Part shown: piece by piece, positions 1 to 5,883 of the stretch
How positions within the stretch are numbered: position 1 is the first letter of the stretch
Layout of the letters: every line of letters starts with the position of its first letter
Source: CAIOSQ01 sp044359885
GTDB taxonomy: Bacteria > Pseudomonadota > Alphaproteobacteria > CACIAM-22H2
Reading direction: 5' to 3'
Assembly: GCA_044359885.1 (NCBI GenBank)
Contig: JBIKLI010000153.1
Location: 1-9,723 of the forward strand
DNA: 9,723 bases
Program-made: the position numbers and the translations under genes
Notes under the pieces: model-generated
Databases searched by the model: none
What the model saw: the letters and a program-made list of their open reading frames with translations, nothing else
Told to the model about the DNA's origin: nothing

Positions 1-731
1 AGGCTGACCGCGTGGAAATGCATCGCCCAGCCGGAGTACAGCGTCAGCATGAACTTCGTGACTTCGTGCATCTTGTTGGTGTTGCCCGACAGCGTCCCGG
101 TCACGGCGCAGTCGATGGCGCCGCGCTCAAGAGCGGCCGCGACCTCGCCGAACGGCATCGTCACCGGCGTCGCGCCGAAGCCGGTCATCAGGTCGGACAT
201 CGACTTGTTGAAGACGCGGACCCGCTTGCCCTTCAGGTCCTCTGCCGACCTGACCTCGCTACGGCACCACTGCACCTGCGGCGGAGAAGGGAACAGCATC
301 AGCAGCTTCGCGCCATATTCGCGTTCCATGATCCGGCTCAGCACGGGCCGATAGGCATCGGCGGCCTTGCGCGTCGTCGCCATGTCCGGGGTCAGGCCGG
401 CAAGATCGATCCCTTCGAAGGCGGGCGTGTCGCCGGACATGTAGCTGATCACGCCGGACGAGAAGTCGATGACGCCCAGACGCATCAGACGGAGAATCTC
501 GGGGCCGCGCAGACCGTTGATGTCCAGCGCAGTCAGCTGCGCCGTGATCCGACCGCCGGAAGCCTTCGGCAGATGCTCTTCCCAGAACGGCTTCTCACCG
601 TTCTTGAAGCTGTTCAGGTGGCTTTGAAGACCGACGACCTTCAACTGGGTCGCCGGCAGGTCCTGCGCGCCGGCCATGCCGGCCGCGCCCGCGATCAGCA
701 GGGCCGTCGCTATCGTCGAGATGATGCGCAT
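1..731 (-). CDS. dctP: TRAP transporter solute-binding protein, DctP family (3' end outside window)
   Basis: This encodes a periplasmic substrate-binding subunit of a tripartite ATP-independent (TRAP) transporter, which captures an organic acid and delivers it to DctQM membrane subunits. Only the first 243 codons are inside the window; no stop is reached. The ATG at 731 is preceded by a good Shine-Dalgarno (GGGAGGG, about 4 bases upstream). Residues 1-22 form a signal peptide (MRIIS, hydrophobic core, likely cleavage after AGA before QD). DctP hallmarks are the segment VRSAEDLKGKRVRV (about 160-173, with the ligand-binding arginine at about 172) and GAIDCAVTGTLSGN (about 204-217), followed by a region resembling the usual 'HEVTKFM' helix. 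It lacks the QEN triplet seen in the other DctP of this window, so the two are different subfamilies. It is divergent from the LysR gene, which probably controls it. Its dctQ and dctM partners would lie beyond the left edge. The family call is secure; the substrate is unknown. Confidence 0.9.
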   Translation of the reverse strand, partial: MRIISTIATALLIAGAAGMAGAQDLPATQLKVVGLQSHLNSFKNGEKPFWEEHLPKASGGRITAQLTALDINGLRGPEILRLMRLGVIDFSSGVISYMSGDTPAFEGIDLAGLTPDMATTRKAADAYRPVLSRIMEREYGAKLLMLFPSPPQVQWCRSEVRSAEDLKGKRVRVFNKSMSDLMTGFGATPVTMPFGEVAAALERGAIDCAVTGTLSGNTNKMHEVTKFMLTLYSGWAMHFHAVS

Positions 732-818
732 TTATCCCTCCCTTGGGGCCAGGAAATCGGCCATGCGGAGATTTAGCGCCGCTGTTGCCACGAGACGCAA
801 ATACTGCTTCGTTATGAA

Positions 819-839
819 CCCATGCCGCGCAGGCATGGG
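819..839. promoter_or_regulatory. Inverted repeat between dctP and lysR, candidate LysR-type operator
   Basis: The arms CCCATGCC (819-826) and GGCATGGG (832-839) are perfect inverted repeats separated by 5 bases. Inside, T823 and A835 have exactly the T-N11-A spacing of LysR-type boxes, within the dyad ATGCC-N5-GGCAT. The site lies in the 128-bp divergent gap, 20 bases before the chosen lysR ATG, where such regulators usually bind to autoregulate and to control the divergent gene. There is no T-run after it, so it is a poor terminator candidate. The repeat is seen directly; its role as an operator is inferred. Confidence 0.5.
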
Positions 840-859
840 CCGACGCGGTGATTTTCCTG

Positions 860-1783
860 ATGGATGTCAAACAGCTCCGGCAATTCGTGATGGTCATGCG
901 CTACGGTTCGATCACGACCGCGGCGCGGAAACTGCGCATCGCGCAACCTGCGCTCAGCCGACAGGTCCGTACGCTCGAGACCGAATTGGGCACGGCACTG
1001 TTCACCCGGACCCCCAAGGGTGTCGCGCCGACGGCGGCCGCACAGACCCTTTTCGAACATGCCGAGGACATACTCGGGCGTCTCGCCCTGGCGCGCGAGG
1101 CTGTCAGAATCGTCGGCAGCGGCGCGAAGCCGCCGTTGCGGGTCGCGGTGCCGCCGACATTGTCGACCCGCCTGGGTACCGATTTCCTGAAGCGATGCGC
1201 GCAGGAATGCCCGGATTTCGCAATCCGCATATCGGAAAGTTGGTCAGGCTACATCGGCAAGCTTCTCGAGACGCGGCTGATCGATTTCGGGGTGATGTCG
1301 ATCGGACAGATCCAGGATTTCGCGGTGAGGTCACCGATCTTTTCCGAGGAGCTCTTCCTCGTCCGCAAGCGCCGCCCGGTCGACGAAGACACGCTCGCCC
1401 CCATCGAGGCGCACGATCTCGCCGAGGTCGATCTCATTCTACCGACGACGTTGCAGGGAGTGCGGATCCTGGTCGAGGACGCCGCGCGCAGGCTGAAAAT
1501 CAGACTTCGCGTCGTCGCCGAAGCCGACGCTTGGGGCGCGATCCGCAGCTTGATCGAGGCGACCGACGCCTGCTCGATCCTTTCGCTGCGTGAGATCCGC
1601 GCCTCGATGCTCGCGGACGCGATCTCTGTCCGGCCGATCATCAGGCCGCGGATCCTCAACGAATTCTTCCTGGTTGCCTATCCCGACGAGACCCGGTCAA
1701 GCAAGGCGCTTGGCGCCTTCGATCGCGTCGCTGCGATCATGAGCGCGTGCATGGAAGACGATCCTGCGCCACCGGCGCGATGA
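860..1783 (+). CDS. LysR-type transcriptional regulator
   Basis: This is a DNA-binding regulator of the LysR family, 307 residues from the ATG at 860, which is the usual family length. The N-terminal winged helix-turn-helix is clear (about residues 2-60): DVKQLRQFVMV, then GSITTAARKLRIAQPALSRQVRTLE in two adjoining stretches. It is followed by the linker helix and a C-terminal periplasmic-binding-protein-like effector domain (about 88-295). An in-frame GTG at 848 would add four residues (MIFL). I prefer 860 because MDVKQLRQF matches the normal start of the family, although neither start has a strong Shine-Dalgarno. The gene is divergent from the dctP at 731, its most likely target, with a candidate operator at 819-839. 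It converges on dctM, with only 33 bases between the stops. The inducer is unknown but is plausibly the TRAP ligand or a metabolite of it. Confidence 0.92.
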   Translation: MDVKQLRQFVMVMRYGSITTAARKLRIAQPALSRQVRTLETELGTALFTRTPKGVAPTAAAQTLFEHAEDILGRLALAREAVRIVGSGAKPPLRVAVPPTLSTRLGTDFLKRCAQECPDFAIRISESWSGYIGKLLETRLIDFGVMSIGQIQDFAVRSPIFSEELFLVRKRRPVDEDTLAPIEAHDLAEVDLILPTTLQGVRILVEDAARRLKIRLRVVAEADAWGAIRSLIEATDACSILSLREIRASMLADAISVRPIIRPRILNEFFLVAYPDETRSSKALGAFDRVAAIMSACMEDDPAPPAR

Positions 1784-1816
1784 CGGGGAAGCCAATGGGG
1801 CCTGACCCCTCGGCCG

Positions 1817-3223
1817 TCAGCGCAGAAGGCCGGCCTGGCGGGGCAGCCAGAGGGTCAGTTCGGGGAGGAAGGTGATCGCGGCCAGCGCCAGGAAGAGCGG
1901 GATCAGCCAGGGCAGGATGGCCATGGTCGTCTGCTCGACGGTCAGCTTCGCGACCCGCGCGAGCACGAACAGCACCATGCCGAGCGGCGGGTGCAGCAGG
2001 CCGATCATCAGGTTGAGGACCATGATCAGGCCGAGATGGACCGGATCGATGCCGAGCTTGAGGGCGATCGGCATCAGGATCGGAACCAGGATCGTGATCG
2101 CGGCGATCGTGTCGAGGAAGCAGCCGACGAAGAGCAGCAGCGCGTTGACGAGCAGCAGGAACACCCATGTCTCGCTGGTCAGGCCCAGGATGAACCCGGC
2201 CATCGTCTCGGCCGCCTGGGACAGGGTCAGCAGCCAGGCGAAGATCGCGGCCGAGGTCACGATGAACAGCACCGAGGCGGTGGTCTCGATCGTGTCCATC
2301 GTCGCCTTGACCAGCATGCCCAGGGTCATCGTGCGATAGCGCACCAGCCCCAGGAACAGCGACCAGATCACGGCCGCGCAGGCGGCCTCCGTCGGCGTGA
2401 ACCAGCCCAGGGTCATGCCGCCGATCAGGATGACCGGCGTCATCAGCGCCATCACCGCCGAGAAGTCGAAGCGGTAGTCCAGCCACAGCAGCGCGGCCAG
2501 CGCCACCGCGACCGCGGCGTTGACCGACAGTCCGGCCGCGACGAACAGGTAGACCGCGACCGGGAACCCCAGCACGACGGCGATCTCGATACCGGCAGCC
2601 CCAAGGGTTCCCCAGGCGAACGGCGAGACCGCCCCCCAGCCGCGCCGGCGCGCGAACCAGGCGACGGTGCCCATCATGAACAGCGTCATCACCAGACCCG
2701 GCACGATGCCGCCCAGGAACAGCGCGCCGATCGAGGTGTTGGCCATCATCCCGTAGATGACGAAGGGCAGCGAGGGCGGGATGATCGGCCCCAGCGTCGC
2801 CGAGGCGGCGGTGATGCCGACCGCCACCTCGACCGGGTAGCCGTGGTCCTTCATCGCCTTGATCTCGATCGTGCCGATGCCCGCCGCGTCGGCGAGCGCG
2901 GTGCCCGACATGCCCGAGAAGATCAGCGATCCGACGATGTTCACCTGGGCCAGGCCGCCGCGCATCCAGCCCGCCACCGACAGGGCGAAGAAATAGATCC
3001 GGCCGGTGACGCCGCATGCGTTCATCAGGTTCCCGGCCATGATGAACAGCGGCACCGCGAGCAGCGGAAAGCTGTCGACGCCCGCGATCACGCGCTGCGC
3101 GACCATCAGGTCGGGCACCGTGCCGGCGGCGGCGATGTAGAGGATCGATGCGCCGGCCAGCGCGACCGCCACCGGCACGCCCAGCATCATCAGCGCCAGG
3201 AAGGATCCGATCAGGAGCAGCAT
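1817..3223 (-). CDS. dctM: TRAP transporter large permease, DctM family
   Basis: This encodes the large inner-membrane subunit (468 residues) of a TRAP transporter, the ion-coupled channel that moves the substrate delivered by DctP. It is hydrophobic throughout, with roughly a dozen membrane segments, and has the usual family length. Family motifs include LGVPVAVALAGASI near the N-terminus, ASATLGPIIPPSLPFVIYG around residues 141-159 and GWFTPTEAAC around 273-282. The ATG at 3223 has GGGAG about 5 bases upstream. It is the last gene of the dctP-aldolase-dctQ-dctM operon, 39 bases after the dctQ stop. It ends facing the lysR stop; I see only short weak stems there and no clear intrinsic terminator. 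The assignment is secure, but the substrate cannot be read from the sequence. Confidence 0.96.
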   Translation of the reverse strand: MLLLIGSFLALMMLGVPVAVALAGASILYIAAAGTVPDLMVAQRVIAGVDSFPLLAVPLFIMAGNLMNACGVTGRIYFFALSVAGWMRGGLAQVNIVGSLIFSGMSGTALADAAGIGTIEIKAMKDHGYPVEVAVGITAASATLGPIIPPSLPFVIYGMMANTSIGALFLGGIVPGLVMTLFMMGTVAWFARRRGWGAVSPFAWGTLGAAGIEIAVVLGFPVAVYLFVAAGLSVNAAVAVALAALLWLDYRFDFSAVMALMTPVILIGGMTLGWFTPTEAACAAVIWSLFLGLVRYRTMTLGMLVKATMDTIETTASVLFIVTSAAIFAWLLTLSQAAETMAGFILGLTSETWVFLLLVNALLLFVGCFLDTIAAITILVPILMPIALKLGIDPVHLGLIMVLNLMIGLLHPPLGMVLFVLARVAKLTVEQTTMAILPWLIPLFLALAAITFLPELTLWLPRQAGLLR

Positions 3224-3262
3224 GCGCGCTCCCGGTCGCGGGCGGCCGGTGCCGCGGCGCGC

Positions 3263-3814
3263 TCAGCCCTGGGCATCGGACTCGTCGCGGGCGCGGTGCA
3301 CCGCCAGACGCTGGACCGCCCGCAGGCACATCAGCACGAAGGCCGCGAGCACCGCCTGGAACACCCAGCCGCGCGGCAGGTCGACCGTGATCATGCGGTC
3401 ATGGCCCATCAGCCCGGCATAGCGCCAGACCAGCCACGCCATGTACGCGAAGAAGGCGATCGCGAACAGTTCGACGGCCAGCTGCAGCACGCGCCGGGCG
3501 CGTGGCGCGATCAGCCGGTGGACGATGTCGACCCGGATATGGCGGGCGCGCCGCACGCACATGACCGCGCCGAGGAAGACCACGACGACGAGGCCGTTCG
3601 ACGCGACCTCCTCGGTCCAGGCGAGGCTGTCGTTGAGCACGTAGCGGGTGAAGAACTGCAGGATCAGGCACGAGACCAGGCCCCAGAAGGCGGCGAAGGT
3701 GGCCCAGTCCTCGATCGCATAGGCCGAGAGCGGCGCCGGCTCGGCCTCCTCCGCGAAGACCTTCGCCAGCTCGCCGATGCGCGCCCGCGCGTCGCCGTCG
3801 CGATCGCCGCCCAC
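3263..3814 (-). CDS. dctQ: TRAP transporter small permease, DctQ family
   Basis: This encodes the small four-helix membrane subunit (183 residues) that pairs with DctM. Predicted membrane segments are about 38-56, 72-88, 110-131 and 150-165. The conserved DctQ features are RYVLNDSLAWTEEVA (57-71, with the W-x-EE motif) and FLGAVMCVRRARHIRVDIV (80-98, with the RxxHIxVD motif). The start is taken as the GTG at 3814, preceded by GGAAGGG about 10 bases upstream. This gives a roughly 35-residue acidic cytoplasmic N-terminus that is longer than strictly needed. There is no in-frame ATG before the first membrane helix. It begins only 3 bases after the aldolase stop, so the two are probably translationally coupled. 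Confidence 0.92.
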   Translation of the reverse strand: MGGDRDGDARARIGELAKVFAEEAEPAPLSAYAIEDWATFAAFWGLVSCLILQFFTRYVLNDSLAWTEEVASNGLVVVVFLGAVMCVRRARHIRVDIVHRLIAPRARRVLQLAVELFAIAFFAYMAWLVWRYAGLMGHDRMITVDLPRGWVFQAVLAAFVLMCLRAVQRLAVHRARDESDAQG

Positions 3815-3817
3815 GCC

Positions 3818-4651
3818 TCAGCCCTTCCGCGCCGGACGCCTGCGCGCGGCGCGCGCCCGGCCGCCGGCCGGCGCGGGCACCGCAAGCTGCCGGTCGACGG
3901 CGCCACGCAGGTTGCGCGCGCCGGCGATCAGGATCTCGATGTCGATGCCGAGCGACATCAGCGACACCCCGCGCCCGATCCAGGCCGCGACGCGGCCGGG
4001 ATCGAATCCCATCGAGATGCCGAGGATGCGGCCCGACGCGACGACCTTGCGCGCGAGCTCGTCCATCACCCGGACCAGCGCGGGATCGTCGAGCTGGCCG
4101 AGCTTGCCGTAGGACGCCGACAGGTCCATCGGCCCGACGATGATGCCGTCCAGCCCCTCGAGCGCCAGGATCCCGTCCAGGCAGTCGATGCAGTCGCGAT
4201 GCTCCGCCTGCAGGAAGACCGCGACCGGCCGCGGCGCCGACGTGGCGCCGGCCGCGATGGGATAGGTCCCGTAGCCCGAGGCCCGCAGCGGGCCGAAGCC
4301 GCGGATGCCCTTGGGCGGATAATGGAAGGCGGCGATCGCCCGCCGCGCTTCCTCGACGCTGCGGATATAGGGAACCACGACGCCGTCGGGCCCCATGTCC
4401 AGGATCGGCTTCATCAGGACGGGGTCGTTCCAGGGCACCCGCACGAGCGAGGCGATGCCCGCCGCCTTGGCGGCGACCAGGTGCGCGCAGACGTCCTTCT
4501 TGTCGAGCGGCGTGTGCTCGGTGTCGATCCAGACGAAGTCGAGCCCCGCCAGACCCAGCCCCTCGGTGACGCAGAGATCCGAGAGGCTCGCCGTCGTTCC
4601 CAGCACGAAGCCCTTGCGCGCCCTGTCGGCGATCGAGATCGTCTCGCCCAT
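3818..4651 (-). CDS. HpcH/HpaI aldolase family protein
   Basis: This is a class II (metal-dependent) pyruvate aldolase of the HpcH/HpaI family, 277 residues. Known relatives reversibly cleave 4-hydroxy-2-oxo acids or 2-keto-3-deoxy acids to pyruvate and an aldehyde in the cytoplasm. Every family active-site residue is present at the expected place: WIDTEH with H46 (catalytic base), R71 in VRVPW (substrate arginine), Q148 and E150 in FLQAEH, and D176 in GPMDLSASYG (E150 and D176 are the metal ligands). The ATG at 4651 follows GAGGGGG by about 6 bases. The C-terminal ~20 residues are an Arg/Ala/Pro-rich tail beyond the usual fold. It lies between dctP and dctQ in one operon, suggesting that the transported acid or its product is the aldol substrate. 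It resembles HpaI more than CitE or acyl-CoA lyases, but the exact substrate is unknown. Confidence 0.9.
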   Translation of the reverse strand: MGETISIADRARKGFVLGTTASLSDLCVTEGLGLAGLDFVWIDTEHTPLDKKDVCAHLVAAKAAGIASLVRVPWNDPVLMKPILDMGPDGVVVPYIRSVEEARRAIAAFHYPPKGIRGFGPLRASGYGTYPIAAGATSAPRPVAVFLQAEHRDCIDCLDGILALEGLDGIIVGPMDLSASYGKLGQLDDPALVRVMDELARKVVASGRILGISMGFDPGRVAAWIGRGVSLMSLGIDIEILIAGARNLRGAVDRQLAVPAPAGGRARAARRRPARKG

Positions 4652-4676
4652 CTGTTCCCCCTCATGCTCCGGATGA

Positions 4677-4694
4677 CGTCTCCGCCAGGAGACG
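4677..4694 (-). other. Intergenic hairpin between dctP and the aldolase gene
   Basis: The arms CGTCTCC (4677-4683) and GGAGACG (4688-4694) are a perfect 7-bp inverted repeat with a 4-base loop. The hairpin lies in the 58-base gap after the dctP stop, about 16 bases past it. No U-run follows on the transcript strand, so a full terminator is unlikely. Stem-loops just after binding-protein genes in transport operons are known to protect the upstream mRNA and lower downstream expression. That role is inferred here. Confidence 0.5.
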
Positions 4695-4709
4695 GCGCCG
4701 ACCCTCGCG

Positions 4710-5699
4710 TCAGCGAAGCTTCTGGATACGATCGTAGTCGGCGCGCGTGAAGCCCATCGATTCCACCGGCACGTTCTTCAGCAGCGCCTCGCGGAAGCTT
4801 TCCTTGTCGACCTCGACGACCTCCAGGCCGCGGCCGCGGAAGAAGTCCACCAGCTGCGCCTCCTGCGCCTTGAGCTCGTCGGTGGCGCGCTGTGCGGCCT
4901 GCTGCATCACGGTCTCGAAGATCGTCCGGTCGGCGGCCGGCAGCCGCCGCCACAGCTGCGGCGACAGCTGGGTGATCAGGCCGTCGACGATGTGGCCGGT
5001 CAGCATGATCGCCTTCTGGACCTCGAAGAACTTCATCGCCTGGATCGTCGGCAGCGGGTTCTCCTGCGCGTCGACCGTGCGGTTCTGCAGCGCGAGATAG
5101 ACCTCGGCGAAGGCGACCGGCGTGGGGTTGGCGCCGCAGGCCCGCGGCATCGCCGTGTAGGCGGGGGCCGGCGGAACCCGGATCTTGAGGCCGGCCATCT
5201 GGCTGCAGGAGGTGAACACGCGCTGTCCGGTCGTCGTGTGCCGCGCGCCGTAATACGTGTAGGCGGCGACATGGACGCCCGTCTTCGCGCGCAGTTCCTC
5301 GACCATCTCCTTGAACAGGTCGCTGCGGCTGTAGCGCAGCAGGTGATCGGCGTCGGCGAAGATGAAGGGGTAGTAGGCGATCCCGATCCGCGGATAGTTG
5401 CGCGCGATGAAGGACGGGCCGCCGATCAGGATGTCGATCCCGCCGATCGCGAGGCTGTCGTTGAGCGTCGCCTCCGTGCCCAGGCTGGAGGCGCCGAAGA
5501 CGGCGATCTCGTACTTGCCGCCGGTCTGGCGCTTGATCTCCTCCGCGGCCCAGACGGTCGCGGCGTGGATCGGCGTGTCGAGCGGCAGGACATGCGCCCA
5601 GCGCAGCTTCTCCTGCGCCTGCGCCCCGCCGGCCAGCGCCGCCAGCGCGATGGCGGCCGAAGCCATGGTCCTGACGAAGCCGACGATACGATCGCGCAT
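4710..5699 (-). CDS. dctP: TRAP transporter solute-binding protein, DctP family
   Basis: This is a periplasmic binding protein of the second TRAP system, 329 residues, normal for the family. A Sec signal peptide spans about residues 1-28 (basic start MRDR, hydrophobic core, AQA before QEK). The mature N-terminus, LRWAHVLPLDTPIH, is typical DctP. Ligand-site features are R153 in GARHTTT, R174 in GLKIRVPP (the conserved carboxylate-binding arginine) and QEN at 212-214 within RTVDAQENPLPTI. The ATG at 5699 has GGGAGG about 6 bases upstream. It is the first gene of the operon with the aldolase, dctQ and dctM, and the following hairpin could favour its over-expression relative to the membrane genes. 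It ends with a basic KLR tail. The arginine implies a carboxylate ligand; its identity is unknown. It is not closely similar to the DctP at the left edge. Confidence 0.95.
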   Translation of the reverse strand: MRDRIVGFVRTMASAAIALAALAGGAQAQEKLRWAHVLPLDTPIHAATVWAAEEIKRQTGGKYEIAVFGASSLGTEATLNDSLAIGGIDILIGGPSFIARNYPRIGIAYYPFIFADADHLLRYSRSDLFKEMVEELRAKTGVHVAAYTYYGARHTTTGQRVFTSCSQMAGLKIRVPPAPAYTAMPRACGANPTPVAFAEVYLALQNRTVDAQENPLPTIQAMKFFEVQKAIMLTGHIVDGLITQLSPQLWRRLPAADRTIFETVMQQAAQRATDELKAQEAQLVDFFRGRGLEVVEVDKESFREALLKNVPVESMGFTRADYDRIQKLR

Positions 5700-5883
5700 G
5701 GCGCGCCTCCCTTGGTTGCGATTGGGCGATCCCGCGCCGCGCCGCGATGGCTGGGACCATGATTGAAATCGTTACCATCGCGGAGAGCAGCTTTCAAGCC
5801 CGTATTGTGACAATAATCCTTGATAATCCGTGGATATGGGTATAGCTGGATGATATCGGTTTCATTCCACGCGGATCACGATC
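5700..5883. promoter_or_regulatory. Divergent control region between the TRAP/aldolase operon and the CoA-transferase operon
   Basis: This 184-bp gap separates two operons that point away from each other, so it must hold both promoters. Bases 5801-5870 are only about 40% GC by hand count (28 of 70), against 65-80% in sampled flanking coding lines. Weak promoter-like elements are present. On the plus strand, TTGATA (5820-5825) and TATAGC (5841-5846) have a short 15-base spacer. On the minus strand, TTGAAA (5797-5792) is followed after 18 bases by AACGAT. Both are imperfect, so neither start site is assigned with confidence. No gene is seen here. Confidence 0.5.
5803..5815. promoter_or_regulatory. 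Perfect 13-bp palindrome, candidate operator
   Basis: TATTGTGACAATA is a perfect dyad with a single central base, in the AT-rich part of the divergent region. It lies between the candidate minus-strand -35 (5797-5792) and the candidate plus-strand -35 (5820-5825), so one bound protein could affect both operons. The ATTGT/ACAAT half-sites resemble operators of GntR (FCD-subfamily) regulators. The T5803 to A5815 spacing also fits a LysR T-N11-A box. The only regulator visible in the window is the LysR at 860. Its presumed own site has different half-sites, so a regulator outside the window is as likely. Confidence 0.45.

Noticed and set aside
1797..1820. Short inverted repeats (GGGG/CCCC and CTGAC/GTCAG) at the lysR-dctM convergent junction as a bidirectional terminator.
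   Set aside because: Stems are only 4-5 bp, mutually exclusive and lack T-runs on either strand; such repeats are common by chance at this GC.
3857..3871. A perfect GC-only dyad (CCGGCCG-C-CGGCCGG) inside the aldolase 3' end.
   Set aside because: It lies within codons for the Ala/Gly/Arg-rich tail, and such GC-only palindromes are expected often in this base composition; there is no T-run to suggest termination.
1991..4750. A 919-codon open frame on the plus strand running antisense to dctM, dctQ and the aldolase.
   Set aside because: The predicted protein is a low-complexity run of Arg, His, Gln, Asp and Gly without recognisable domains. The opposite strand encodes three clear family proteins. 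Long antisense frames without stops are expected at this GC content.
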